DNA from: QQUJ01 sp050287605
GTDB taxonomy: Bacteria; Pseudomonadota; Gammaproteobacteria; QQUJ01
Assembly: GCA_050287605.1 (NCBI GenBank)
Contig: JBNKCG010000105.1
Span: 4,039-68,038, forward strand
Length of the DNA: 64,000 nt
Direction: 5' to 3'
The notes under the pieces: generated by a model
The model's database searches: none
What the model was told of the DNA's origin: nothing
What the model saw: the letters and a program-made list of their open reading frames with translations, nothing else
In this document: positions 44,223 through 52,855 of the stretch, one piece after another
Layout of the letters: each line of letters begins with the position of its first letter
How positions within the stretch are numbered: position 1 is the first letter of the stretch
Made by a program: the position numbers and the translations under genes

Positions 44223-44687
44223 TCAATCGTCTCCTCGCACGAGGGTGAAAAACTCCACCTTGGTGGCCGCCGTCTTGGCCGCCTGCTGCGCCCGGCGCGA
44301 ACGGCGGCGCTCGACCAGCGGGGCGATCACCTGCTGTTCCAGACGGCGGCGTTGCGCCGGCTGCTGCAACAGCGCATCGAACAGCGCAGCCAGTTCGGCA
44401 TGACGCCGGTCGCGGCCCGCCACGTAGGCGTAGCCGGTGGTGCCGTCGTCCAACTGCACCGCGCAGCGCACCACGGTCATCTCGCCGAGGTTGAAGCGCT
44501 CGCCGGTGCCGCCGGCGCGCGCGCGCACCAGCGCCATGCCCGTTTCGGGCGGCCGCAGCATCCGGTACCCCGGGCGCGACTCCAGTGCCTGCCAGCACGC
44601 CTCCAGCTCGTCGCCACTGGCATGCGCCAGCACACCCATCCAGCGGCGGCGGCGTTCGACGTCGAGGGAATGAAGTTCTTGTGTCAT
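44223..44687 (-). CDS. phnG: C-P lyase core subunit PhnG
   Basis: PhnG is the small subunit of the PhnGHIJ complex. The 154-aa protein has RRRRWMGVLAHASGDELEACW at the N-terminus and FNLGEMTVVRCAVQLDDGTTGYAYVAGRDRRHAE in the middle, as in E. coli PhnG. The gene begins 1 nt after the phnE stop. Confidence 0.93.
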   Translation of the reverse strand: MTQELHSLDVERRRRWMGVLAHASGDELEACWQALESRPGYRMLRPPETGMALVRARAGGTGERFNLGEMTVVRCAVQLDDGTTGYAYVAGRDRRHAELAALFDALLQQPAQRRRLEQQVIAPLVERRRSRRAQQAAKTAATKVEFFTLVRGDD

Positions 44688-44688
44688 C

Positions 44689-45489
44689 TCAAATCACCCA
44701 CTTGCGCAGGCGCGCCGAGAGCAGGTCGAGCAGCGTGACGGTGACCACGATGATGACCATCACCGCGCAGGTCTGGGGGAAATAGAAGCCGCGAATCACC
44801 TCCCACAGGATCACGCCGATACCGCCCGCCCCCACCATGCCCACCACGGTGGCGGAGCGCACGTTGGACTCGAAACGGTACAGCGAGTAGGAGATCCACA
44901 GCGGGATCACCTGCGGGATGACGCCGTAGATGATGTCGTGCAGCGCCGCAGCGCCGGTGGCGCGCACGCCTTCGACGGGGCGCGGATCGATGGCCTCCAC
45001 CGCCTCCGAAAAGAGCTTAGCGAGAATCCCCGTGGTGTGAACGAACAGCGCCAGCACCCCGGCGAAGGGCCCCAACCCCACCGCCACCACGAACAGCATG
45101 GCGAACACCATCTCGTTGATGGCGCGCGCGGCGTCCATCAGGCGGCGCACCGGCTGGTAGACCCACCACGGCATCAGATTTTCGGAACAGAGAATGCCAA
45201 AGGGAATCGAGCACACCACCGCCAGCGCCGTACCCCAGACGGCAATCTGGATGGTGACCGCCATCTCTTTCAGGTAGAGGCGCCAGTCGTGAAAGTCGGG
45301 CGGGAAGAAGTCGCGCGCGAACTTGAACATATTGCCGCCGTCGGTGATCAACTCACCGGGGCGCATCTCGGCACCCTGCCAGGACCAGGCGAGCACCGCC
45401 AGCACCAATCCCCACCCCAGCGCCTGCACCAGCGTGCGTTTGGGATCGCGCGGAGGAAGTTCCGGGTACAGCGTGGCTGAGGTATTCAT
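44689..45489 (-). CDS. phnE: Phosphonate ABC transporter permease
   Basis: PhnE is the inner-membrane subunit that takes up phosphonates with PhnC and PhnD. The 266-aa protein has about six hydrophobic segments and the binding-protein-dependent permease motif in EGVRATGAAALHDIIYGVIPQ (EAA loop), followed by YRFESNVRSATVVGMVGAGGIG. A terminator-like hairpin in the 71-nt gap to phnD may limit its expression relative to the binding protein. Confidence 0.95.
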   Translation of the reverse strand: MNTSATLYPELPPRDPKRTLVQALGWGLVLAVLAWSWQGAEMRPGELITDGGNMFKFARDFFPPDFHDWRLYLKEMAVTIQIAVWGTALAVVCSIPFGILCSENLMPWWVYQPVRRLMDAARAINEMVFAMLFVVAVGLGPFAGVLALFVHTTGILAKLFSEAVEAIDPRPVEGVRATGAAALHDIIYGVIPQVIPLWISYSLYRFESNVRSATVVGMVGAGGIGVILWEVIRGFYFPQTCAVMVIIVVTVTLLDLLSARLRKWVI

Positions 45490-45515
45490 GAATCGATCGC
45501 TAGGGCCTTGTCGTC

Positions 45516-45543
45516 AAAAGGGGGCGGCCCGGACGGGCCGCCC
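45516..45543 (-). terminator. Terminator-like hairpin between phnD and phnE
   Basis: A perfect 9-bp GC stem (GGGCGGCCC and GGGCCGCCC, 4-nt loop) is followed on the minus strand by CC and four T residues. It starts 18 nt after the phnD stop and 27 nt before the phnE start. It probably lets part of the transcripts stop after phnCD or protects their 3' end, so that binding protein exceeds permease. The short T tract makes full termination unlikely. Confidence 0.6.
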
Positions 45544-45560
45544 TCTGCCGTGGTTTGGCG

Positions 45561-46553
45561 TTACTTATCCAACGCCGCCATCTGCTGGCTAAGTTCGGCC
45601 AACTGCTTGTCGATGGCCTCCAGCTTTTGGCGCTTCTCTGCGGCGCTGTAGTGGGTGTCTTTTTCGATCTTGGTGCGATCCTTCACCAACTGGAGCTGAC
45701 GGATCGGCAGCAGCTGGTTGTTGTCCGAATCGCGGAACGGTGCCCACTGCAGGCCGGCCAGCACCTTGAGGGCATGCTCCTTGTTGGCGCCCTTGCGGCC
45801 GTAATCCATGAAGAACTGCTTCACCTTGGCCTTGGTCTCGGCGTCCAGGCTCTTGCGCCAGGCGATGGGATCGGAGGGGATCAGCGGCGATTTCCAGATG
45901 ACGCGGATGTCGTTGTACTTGTCGGGCGCGGTGACCTTGAGACGGCCCATGGACTCGGTGTTGTTGGTGGCGAAGTCCACCTGCTTGTTGGCCACGGCCA
46001 GGGCGTTGGTCTCGTGGTTGGCGTTCAGCACGCGCTTGAAGACCTTCTTCGGATCCTTGCCGTTCTTGGCGAAGACGTAGTAGCTGGGCACCAGGAAACC
46101 GGAGGTGGAGTTGGGATCGCCGTTGCCGAAGGTGAGTTCGCCGGCGTGCGCCCACACGTCGTCCAGCGACTTCAGCTGGCTGTCCTTGTGGGTGATCAGC
46201 AGCGACCAGTAGCCCGGGTTGCCCTCCACGTCCACGGTCTGGGCGAAGATCTCGGCGCCGGCGCGGTCCACCGCCACCATGGCCGATTTGTTGCCGTACC
46301 AGGCCAGATCCACCTTGTCGAAGCGCATCGCCTCGATGACGCCAGCGTAGTCGGGGGCGAAGAAGGGCTTCACCTTGTAGCCGGTCATCTTGGACATGTC
46401 GGCCAGGAAGGGGTCCCAGATGGAACGCAGGTTCTGCGTCGACTCGGTGGAGATGATGCCGAAGGTGATCTCCTTGGCCTCCTTGGCGGGTGCCAGCGGT
46501 GCCACCAGGGTGGCGGCCAGCGCGGTGGCCGCGATCAGGGTTTTGCGAAGCAT
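45561..46553 (-). CDS. phnD: Phosphonate ABC transporter substrate-binding protein
   Basis: PhnD is the periplasmic phosphonate-binding protein. The 330-aa precursor has a signal peptide (MLRKTLIAATALAATLVAPLAPA) and the family features FGIISTESTQNLRSIWDPFL, RFDKVDLAWYGNKSAMVAVD and GDPNSTSGFLVPSYYVF. The ATG at 46553 follows GAGGAG. A coiled-coil-like tail (EKRQKLEAIDKQLAELSQQ) ends the protein. Confidence 0.95.
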   Translation of the reverse strand: MLRKTLIAATALAATLVAPLAPAKEAKEITFGIISTESTQNLRSIWDPFLADMSKMTGYKVKPFFAPDYAGVIEAMRFDKVDLAWYGNKSAMVAVDRAGAEIFAQTVDVEGNPGYWSLLITHKDSQLKSLDDVWAHAGELTFGNGDPNSTSGFLVPSYYVFAKNGKDPKKVFKRVLNANHETNALAVANKQVDFATNNTESMGRLKVTAPDKYNDIRVIWKSPLIPSDPIAWRKSLDAETKAKVKQFFMDYGRKGANKEHALKVLAGLQWAPFRDSDNNQLLPIRQLQLVKDRTKIEKDTHYSAAEKRQKLEAIDKQLAELSQQMAALDK

Positions 46554-46569
46554 GGTGCTCTCTCCTCGT

Positions 46570-47469
46570 TTATTGACGATGTCGGACGGCGGACGCTTTC
46601 GCGCCCTGGGTGACCCACTGAACGCGGGTCTCGGGGGATTTGGTAACGGCAGGGGGCTCGCGATCGGCCATCGCGTTGGACATCCATTCGAGGCCGCTCT
46701 CGGCGCCGTAGATCTCAGCAAGAAAATCGCGTGTAAGGGCAATGCTGGGCCCGTCGTAACACACCTTGCCCGCCTTCAGGGCGACGGTGCGCGGGCAGTA
46801 GCGCAGGGCATAGTCCACCTGGTGCAGCGAGACCACCACGGTGCGGCCGTCCTGACGGTTGATGCTCTGCAACGCATCGAGCACCCGGCGCGCCGACTCG
46901 GGATCCAGCGAGGCAACCGGCTCGTCGGCCAGGATCACCTCCGCCTCCTGCGCCAGGGTGCGCGCAATGGCCACCCGCTGCTGCTGGCCGCCGGACAGCG
47001 CGTCGGCGCGCTGGCCCGCGTAGTCGGCCATCCCCACCCGGTGCAGCGCGGCCAGGGCCCTAAGGCGCTCGGCGCGCGTGAAACGTCCCACCGCACCGCG
47101 CCAGTACGGCACGTGGCCCAACATGCCCACCAGCACGTTGGTGAGCACCGACATCCGCCCCACCAGGTTGAACTGCTGAAACACGAAACCGACGCGCGAG
47201 CGGGTCCGGCGCACGTCGCGCGCCAGCCGCCCCTGCGACTGCACGGTGTTACCCATCACGGTCACGGTCCCGGACTCGATGCCGCGATCGGCGGTGATCA
47301 GACCGGAGACGTGGCGCAGCAGCGTGGACTTGCCGCTGCCCGAGGCGCCCAGCAGCGCCACCATCTCGCCAGCGCGCACCTGCAGGCTGACCGCATCGAG
47401 GGCGCGCAGCGCGTCACCGCTGCGGCGATAGGTCTTGCTGAGCTGATCGACTTCCAACGCTAGCTGCAT
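46570..47469 (-). CDS. phnC: Phosphonate ABC transporter ATP-binding protein
   Basis: PhnC energises phosphonate uptake. The 299-aa protein has Walker A GASGSGKST, signature LSGGQQQRVAIARTL and Walker B VILADEPVASLDPESA, plus the VGFVFQQFNLVGRMSVL Q-loop segment. The last 35 residues (after the usual PhnC end) are a non-conserved tail. It is the first gene of the phnCDEGHIJKLMN run and has a four-repeat Pho box 112 bp upstream. Confidence 0.95.
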   Translation of the reverse strand: MQLALEVDQLSKTYRRSGDALRALDAVSLQVRAGEMVALLGASGSGKSTLLRHVSGLITADRGIESGTVTVMGNTVQSQGRLARDVRRTRSRVGFVFQQFNLVGRMSVLTNVLVGMLGHVPYWRGAVGRFTRAERLRALAALHRVGMADYAGQRADALSGGQQQRVAIARTLAQEAEVILADEPVASLDPESARRVLDALQSINRQDGRTVVVSLHQVDYALRYCPRTVALKAGKVCYDGPSIALTRDFLAEIYGAESGLEWMSNAMADREPPAVTKSPETRVQWVTQGAKASAVRHRQ

Positions 47470-47580
47470 GCTCGCTCGCCGGTCCTGGGGTTGAGGTGGA
47501 AACGCCGTCCGGGCCCTGCCGGGTCATGGCGGACCCGGCAGCCGGTGGCACGACATAGCCGGCGAGATTAGGTGCGGAAG

Positions 47581-47620
47581 GTGATAGCGCGTTGACGCTT
47601 GGATGATGGTTTGATGACGG
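47581..47620 (-). promoter_or_regulatory. Tandem Pho boxes upstream of phnC
   Basis: On the minus strand four 7-mers recur every 11 bp: CCGTCAT, CCATCAT, GCGTCAA and CTATCAC, each separated by 4 bp. PhoB binds CTGTCAT-N4-CTGTCAT direct repeats, so this reads as two adjacent Pho boxes of moderate match. The array ends 111 bp from the phnC start and abuts the stop of the hexapeptide gene. It implies a phosphate-starvation promoter for phnC onward. Confidence 0.7.
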
Positions 47621-48244
47621 TCACGCGCGGCGGTGGGCCGCAACGAAGGCCGCGGCATCCAGGCGCCGGAAGTCGGGCAGCGCCGCACGCAGGCGGTCGG
47701 CTGGCCACTCCCACCAGGCGAGTTCCAGCAAGCCGGCGATCACCTCCGGCGCAAAACGAGGACGCAATACCCGGGCGGGCACACCGGCGACGATGGTGAA
47801 GGGCTCTACGTCACGGGTCACAACCGCGCCGGAACCCACGGCCGCCCCGGTGCCGAGGGTGACGCCGGGCATCACCACGGCGCCGTGGCCGATCCAGACG
47901 TCGTGGCCCACGGTCACCGGCTGATCGCGCCGCCACTGGAAGAACTCCCGGTCGTCGTCGCCGAGGCCGAACAGCGCGCTGCGGTAGGTGAAGTGGTGCA
48001 GCGCCGCGCGCTGCAACGGATGGTTGCCGGGATTGATGCGCACATGCGCCGCGATGGAGCAGAACTTGCCGACGCGCGTGTAGATCAGATCGGCATCGTT
48101 CATCACGTAGGAGTAGTCACCCAGCTCCACCTCCACCAGCGAGGCGCGGGCGCCCACCTCGGTCCAGGCCCCCAGGCGGCTGTCCTGCACCACGGCGTCG
48201 GGGTGCAGGGTGGGGCGCTCACCGAGTTCGGCGTCACCATCCAT
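47621..48244 (-). CDS. Phosphonate-associated hexapeptide-repeat acetyltransferase-like protein
   Basis: This 207-aa protein consists of left-handed beta-helix hexapeptide repeats (VGHDVWIGHGAVVMPGVTLG, GTGAAVGSGAVVTRDV) with the PVTVG..WIGHG and AGVPARVLRPRF endings of CatB-like acyltransferases. The family includes a branch encoded with C-P lyase genes, probably modifying a phosphonate or its product; activity is not known. It overlaps the GNAT gene by 11 nt and ends at the Pho box of phnC. ATG 48244 was chosen because the upstream frame overlaps GNAT in antisense-like noise. Confidence 0.85.
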   Translation of the reverse strand: MDGDAELGERPTLHPDAVVQDSRLGAWTEVGARASLVEVELGDYSYVMNDADLIYTRVGKFCSIAAHVRINPGNHPLQRAALHHFTYRSALFGLGDDDREFFQWRRDQPVTVGHDVWIGHGAVVMPGVTLGTGAAVGSGAVVTRDVEPFTIVAGVPARVLRPRFAPEVIAGLLELAWWEWPADRLRAALPDFRRLDAAAFVAAHRRA

Positions 48245-48695
48245 CGCCGCGCTCCGCCAGATCGATGGCAAAACTGTAGCCGTGGCGCGCGAATCCCAAC
48301 CCCTCGTAAAAGCGGTGGGCCGCGTCGCGACGGCGATTGCTGGACAGCGCCAACTTGTAGCAGCCGGCCTGATGGCAAAGACGCAGCGCATAGGCCACCA
48401 TGGCCCGTCCCACGCCGCTGCCGCGGTGATCGCCGCGCACTACCACCGCCTCCATCACGGCGGAGGGCGATCCGCAATGGGCCAGGTTGTCCATGATCAG
48501 CAGGGTGAACGTAGCGACGATCTCGCCGCCCAGTTCACCCACGTAAAGCCGGTAACTGGGATAGGTGTGCATGCGGGCAAAGAGGCGGCGCGCCGCGTCG
48601 ATATCCAGCACCTTGCCGGCATCCAGATCGGGGTCGGCATAGAGCGCGAGCACCGCCTCCAGATCGTCTTCCGCCGCTGCTCGAAACGCAACCAT
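48234..48695 (-). CDS. GNAT-family acetyltransferase, PhnO-like
   Basis: The 153-aa protein has the GNAT acetyl-CoA loop RGSGVGRAMV near residue 93 and the C-terminal NRRRDAAHRFYEGLGFARHG. PhnO N-acetylates aminoalkylphosphonates; this one has a comparable length and arrangement (MEAVVVRGDHRGSGVG, then AHRFYEGLGF), and its position ahead of a C-P lyase operon supports that, but the substrate is inference. A clear AAGGAGG site precedes the ATG. Three Pho-type repeats lie 91-119 bp upstream. Confidence 0.78.
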   Translation of the reverse strand: MVAFRAAAEDDLEAVLALYADPDLDAGKVLDIDAARRLFARMHTYPSYRLYVGELGGEIVATFTLLIMDNLAHCGSPSAVMEAVVVRGDHRGSGVGRAMVAYALRLCHQAGCYKLALSSNRRRDAAHRFYEGLGFARHGYSFAIDLAERGDGW

Positions 48696-48785
48696 ACGTC
48701 CTCCTTAGAAAATTCCGCTCATGCTAGTAATGCGATATTGCAGGCTGATGACCGCGTGCGGCATCAAGTGCCCGGGACGTCAAGT

Positions 48786-48814
48786 GTGACGCTCGTGTGA
48801 CAGTGCAGTGACAG
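48786..48814 (-). promoter_or_regulatory. Pho box in the GNAT / DUF47-pit divergent promoter
   Basis: Minus strand, three 7-mers with 11-bp period: CTGTCAC (48808-48814), CTGTCAC (48797-48803) and GCGTCAC (48786-48792). Two are near-consensus CTGTCAT-type repeats 4 bp apart, so this is the best Pho box in the window. It points toward the GNAT-hexapeptide pair (start 48695), but sits only 44 bp before the divergent DUF47 gene (start 48858) and could influence both. Confidence 0.82.
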
Positions 48815-48857
48815 TGGTGTACCCTGTCGCCGCCTATTCCACAGCGATCGAGACGCC

Positions 48858-49538
48858 ATGCCGCCGAGCAACTACTTCAGTCGCCTCTTTGGCAAATCGC
48901 CGGTCAGCCCCCTGCAGCGCCACATGGAGAAGGTGTGCGCCTGCGTCGAAGAGCTGATCCCCTACTTCGAGGCCGTGCTGGCCGAGGACTGGCCCACCGT
49001 CGAGGAGCGCTACAACCTGATCTCCCAGCGCGAGGATGAGGCCGACAAGCTGAAGAAAGAGCTGCGCCTGCAGCTGCCCAAGGGAATCATGCTGCCGGTG
49101 TCGCGCCGCGATCTGCTGGAAGTGCTCACCATGCAGGACAAGATCGCCAACAAAGCCAAGGACATCGCCGGTCTAATCCTGGGTCGCAGAATGGTGATCC
49201 CCCCCAGCATCGCCGACTTGATGCGCGCATTCGTACAGCGTTCCATCGACGCCGCATTCCAGGCCCGACGCGCCATCAACGAACTCGACGAACTGGTGGA
49301 GACCGGTTTCCGTGGCCACGAGGTGGAAATCGTCGAATCCATGCTCAAGGAGCTCGACCGGGTGGAAAGCGACACCGACACCATCCAGATCCAGGTACGG
49401 GCCGAACTGTTCCAGATCGAGGATAGCTGGCCGCCGGTCAAAGTGATGTTTCTCTACCAGATCATCGACTGGATCGGTGACCTGGGGGATCGCGCCCAGC
49501 GTGTGGGCAGCCGTCTGCAACTGATGCTGGCTCGCTGA
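48858..49538 (+). CDS. DUF47 (PhoU-like) Pit-accessory protein
   Basis: This 226-aa all-helical protein belongs to the DUF47/TIGR00153 group, distant relatives of PhoU found beside Pit transporters. Marker segments are NYFSRLFGKSPVSPLQRHM, REDEADKLKKELRLQLPKG and FLYQIIDWIGDLGDRAQRVG. It probably adjusts activity of the low-affinity phosphate transporter encoded 12 nt downstream. No membrane segment is present. Start ATG at 48858 lacks a strong ribosome site. Confidence 0.92.
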   Translation: MPPSNYFSRLFGKSPVSPLQRHMEKVCACVEELIPYFEAVLAEDWPTVEERYNLISQREDEADKLKKELRLQLPKGIMLPVSRRDLLEVLTMQDKIANKAKDIAGLILGRRMVIPPSIADLMRAFVQRSIDAAFQARRAINELDELVETGFRGHEVEIVESMLKELDRVESDTDTIQIQVRAELFQIEDSWPPVKVMFLYQIIDWIGDLGDRAQRVGSRLQLMLAR

Positions 49539-49550
49539 GAGGGGGCGACC

Positions 49551-50801
49551 ATGGAATACGAAGTCGCGCTCCTGACGCTGGCGGGTGTGTTCGGCCTGTT
49601 CATGGCCTGGGGAATCGGTGCCAACGATGTGGCCAATGCCATGGGCACCTCGGTGGGCTCCAAGGCGGTCACCATCAAGCAGGCGGTCATCATCGCCGCG
49701 ATCTTCGAGTTCAGCGGGGCGTTCCTCGCGGGCGGGCAGGTCACCGCCACCATCCGCAAGGGCATCGTCGATGCGGCGCTGTTCGTCGACCAGCCCGAAC
49801 TGCTGGTCTACGGCATGCTGGCCGCCCTGCTGGCGGCGGGCATCTGGCTGCTGGTAGCGACGCACTTCGGCTGGCCGGTCTCGACCACGCACTCCATCGT
49901 CGGCGCCGTGGTCGGCTTCGCTGCGGTGGGCGTGGGTGTGGAAGCGGTCAAATGGGGCAAGATCGTCTCCATCGTCTTGAGCTGGGTGGTCTCGCCACTG
50001 ATGGCAGGCACCATCGCTTTTCTGATCTTCACCAGCGTACAGCGCCTGATCCTGGAGACCGAAAACCCACTGCGCAACGCCCGCCGTTACGTGCCGGTCT
50101 ACATCTTCATCGTCGGCTTCATCATCGCGCTGGTGACGTTGCTCAAAGGCCTCAAACACATCGGGCTGCATCTCAGCAGTGGAGAGTCTTATGCGCTGGC
50201 GGCCGCGGTGGGCGTCTTGGTGACCATCGCCGGCATCGTGGCCATCGGCCGGTTGAGTATCGATCCCAACGCCGATCGCGAATTCCATTTCACCAACGTC
50301 GAGCGAGTCTTTGGCGTACTGATGGTCGTCACCGCCTGCGCCATGGCGTTTGCCCACGGCTCCAATGATGTCGCCAACGCCATCGGCCCGGTGGCTGCGG
50401 TTGTCAGCGTGGTGCAGAGCGGCGAAGTGGGTTCCAAAGCCGTACTCAGCACCTGGATACTGCTGTTGGGCGGAGGTGGAATCGTGCTGGGACTGATCAC
50501 CTACGGCCAGCGCGTGATCGCCACGGTAGGCAGTGGCATCACCGACCTGACGCCCAGTCGCGGGTTCGCCGCCACGCTGGCGGCGGCCGTCACGGTCGTG
50601 ATGGCGTCGGGAACCGGTCTGCCGATCTCCACCACCCACACGCTGGTGGGCGGGGTACTTGGGGTGGGCATCGCACGCGGCATCGGCGCGCTCAACATGC
50701 GCATCGTGCGCATGATCTTCATGTCGTGGATCGTAACGCTACCCGCCGGCGCGATTCTGGCGGTGATCTTTTTCTACGTGCTGAAGGGGATCTTCGGCTA
50801 G
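49551..50801 (+). CDS. pit: Inorganic phosphate transporter, Pit family
   Basis: This 416-aa membrane protein is a PiT phosphate-proton (or sodium) symporter. The duplicated signature appears as GIGANDVANAMGTSVGSKAV near residue 22 and FAHGSNDVANAIGPVAA near residue 266, and about ten hydrophobic helices are seen. It is co-transcribed with the DUF47 gene. The 3' end overlaps phoR, which is convergent, by 4 nt. Confidence 0.95.
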   Translation: MEYEVALLTLAGVFGLFMAWGIGANDVANAMGTSVGSKAVTIKQAVIIAAIFEFSGAFLAGGQVTATIRKGIVDAALFVDQPELLVYGMLAALLAAGIWLLVATHFGWPVSTTHSIVGAVVGFAAVGVGVEAVKWGKIVSIVLSWVVSPLMAGTIAFLIFTSVQRLILETENPLRNARRYVPVYIFIVGFIIALVTLLKGLKHIGLHLSSGESYALAAAVGVLVTIAGIVAIGRLSIDPNADREFHFTNVERVFGVLMVVTACAMAFAHGSNDVANAIGPVAAVVSVVQSGEVGSKAVLSTWILLLGGGGIVLGLITYGQRVIATVGSGITDLTPSRGFAATLAAAVTVVMASGTGLPISTTHTLVGGVLGVGIARGIGALNMRIVRMIFMSWIVTLPAGAILAVIFFYVLKGIFG

Positions 50802-52108
50802 GCGGTTTTCGAGGCCGCCGGGCGGGTCTCTTTTTGTGTCAGTGGAAAGCGGCAGCGGAACACGCTGCCCTTGCCCGGCGTACTCTCGACTTCCAGGCGG
50901 CCCTTGTGCCGCTCCAGCACGTGCTTGACGATGGCCAACCCGAGGCCGGTACCGCCGGTGTTGCGCGAGCGGCTATCCTCGACCCGGTAAAAGCGCTCGG
51001 TGAGCCGCGGCAGATGCTGCGGTTCGATACCCACTCCCGTGTCGCTCACCTCGTAGCACAGACCTTGATCGTCGGCGAACCAGCGGATGGTGATCTCACC
51101 GCCCGCTGGGGTGTAATTGACGGCGTTGTTGACCAGATTGCCGAAGGCGCTGCGCAGCTCGTTGGCGACGCCCAGCAGCCACAAGTCGTTGTCGGCGACC
51201 AATGCAACGGTGTGGTTGCCGCCGCTCATCAACAGCGCGTCCTCGCGGATTTCGCGCAGAATCTCGGGAACCGCGACGGGCTCGACGCTGGAGGTCTCGC
51301 CGTCGGTCTCCAGCCGCGACAGCAGCAGCAGATCTTCCAACAGACGCTCCATGCGCCGCGATTGCTGCTCCATCACCTTAAACAGCGCCTTGCGCCGCTC
51401 GGCCGAAAGGTTGTCGGCTTCGGCAAGCGTTTCGAGGTAGCCGCGGATGACGGTAAGCGGCGTGCGCAGTTCGTGCGAGACATTGGCGACGAAATCGCGG
51501 CGCACCCGCTCCAGGCGGTACAGCTGGCTGACGTCGCGCATCACCAGCAGGCGCTGATTGCGTCCGTAGCGCACAATGCGCAGGTTGAGGATGAGATTGT
51601 TGTCCAAGGGCGAGGGGATCTCGACCGCATCAGCCTCCAACTCGCCGGCGAAGTACTTCATGAACTTGGGATGGCGCAGCAGATTATCGATGCGCAATCC
51701 GATGTCTCGCGGCGAACGTAGCTGTAACAGGTTGCGGGCGGCATCGTTCCACCACTGGATCTCGCCGTTGGGCCCGAGGACCAATCCCGCATCGGGCATT
51801 GCGGCGGTGGACTCCTGAAACGCGTGCAGGATCTTCTTCATGCGCCGCTTGCGCTTGCGGTTGCTCTGCTGCAGGCGGTGAATCTTGGAAAATACGTCCC
51901 CCCACAACCCCCACGCCTCGGGCGGAGCGCCCTTGCGCCCGCCGGCCAACCACTGATCGAGGCGGCGCAGATTGGCGAGGTGCCAAACGATGTAGCCGAT
52001 CAGCCCCAACAGCAGGCCCAGCAGGAGGTGCTGGATGACCACGCCAAACAGCAGCGACAGGATCACCAGCCCCGCAATACGCCACAGCTCTCCCAGCCAG
52101 ACTTGCAA
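50798..52108 (-). CDS. phoR: Phosphate-regulon sensor histidine kinase PhoR
   Basis: PhoR autophosphorylates and activates PhoB when phosphate is scarce. The 436-aa protein has two N-terminal membrane helices (residues about 9-43), a basic linker, a PAS-like segment (LGPNGEIQWWNDAARNLL), the H-box NVSHELRTPLTV with His212, and an ATPase domain with NLVNNAVNYTP and GTGLGLAIVKHVLERH. The start is a TTG at 52108, directly after phoB. It belongs with phoB; pst genes are not adjacent. Confidence 0.94.
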   Translation of the reverse strand: MQVWLGELWRIAGLVILSLLFGVVIQHLLLGLLLGLIGYIVWHLANLRRLDQWLAGGRKGAPPEAWGLWGDVFSKIHRLQQSNRKRKRRMKKILHAFQESTAAMPDAGLVLGPNGEIQWWNDAARNLLQLRSPRDIGLRIDNLLRHPKFMKYFAGELEADAVEIPSPLDNNLILNLRIVRYGRNQRLLVMRDVSQLYRLERVRRDFVANVSHELRTPLTVIRGYLETLAEADNLSAERRKALFKVMEQQSRRMERLLEDLLLLSRLETDGETSSVEPVAVPEILREIREDALLMSGGNHTVALVADNDLWLLGVANELRSAFGNLVNNAVNYTPAGGEITIRWFADDQGLCYEVSDTGVGIEPQHLPRLTERFYRVEDSRSRNTGGTGLGLAIVKHVLERHKGRLEVESTPGKGSVFRCRFPLTQKETRPAASKTA

Positions 52109-52115
52109 CTTGTCG

Positions 52116-52805
52116 CTAGCCTCGGTCCGAGAAGCGGTAACCCGCTCCCCTTACGGTTTGAATGAGTTTGTCGTGCCCGCCCGGCGTCAACGCCTTGCGC
52201 AGACGGCGGATGTGCACATCGACGGTGCGCTCTTCCACGTACACCCCGCTGCCCCACACCCGGTCGAGCAGCTGCGAACGGCTGAACACGCGGTCGGGAT
52301 GACGCATAAAGAAGTGTAACAGGCGGTATTCGGTGGGGCCGAGCTCCACGGGGTCGGTACGCGAAGTCACGCGGTGGCTGACCGGGTCAAGACGCAGCCC
52401 CTCCGCCTCCAACGCCTCGCCGTTGGGCGCCGCCTGAACGCGGCGCAGCACGGCGCGGATGCGCGCCAGCATCTCCTTGGGCGAAAACGGCTTGGTAATG
52501 TAATCGTCGGCACCGGCATCCAGTCCGCGAATCTTGTCGTGCTCGTCGACGCGCGCCGTAAGCATGATCACCGGGATTTCGCGGGTGAGCTCTTCGCGCC
52601 GCAGACGCCGCGCGAACTCCACCCCGCTCACACCGGGTAGCATCCAATCGAGCAGGATCAGATCGGGGAGCTGATCGTTGACCTTGGCCCACGCCACGGC
52701 GGCATCGGCGGCCTCCTCCACTTCCAGCCCCGCCTGCTCCAAGGCCAGCGCCGTCATGGCGCGGATGGCGTCTTCGTCTTCGACAATCAGGATACGGGTG
52801 GTCAC
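52116..52805 (-). CDS. phoB: Phosphate-regulon response regulator PhoB
   Basis: PhoB is the OmpR/PhoB-type activator of the Pho regulon. The receiver domain shows RILIVEDEDAIRAM, LILLDWMLPGVSG (phosphorylated Asp near residue 53) and KPFSPKEMLARI with the conserved Lys; the C-terminal winged helix has LGPTEYRLLHFFMRHPDRVFSR. GTG at 52805 gives 229 aa, matching E. coli PhoB exactly, and is preceded by GGGGG; two in-frame TTG codons lie just upstream. A Pho box 51-68 bp upstream implies autoregulation. Confidence 0.95.
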   Translation of the reverse strand: MTTRILIVEDEDAIRAMTALALEQAGLEVEEAADAAVAWAKVNDQLPDLILLDWMLPGVSGVEFARRLRREELTREIPVIMLTARVDEHDKIRGLDAGADDYITKPFSPKEMLARIRAVLRRVQAAPNGEALEAEGLRLDPVSHRVTSRTDPVELGPTEYRLLHFFMRHPDRVFSRSQLLDRVWGSGVYVEERTVDVHIRRLRKALTPGGHDKLIQTVRGAGYRFSDRG

Positions 52806-52855
52806 CAACAACCCCCACTCTCAGCTTCGTTGCGCGCGGATTACAGCAGGGAAAT

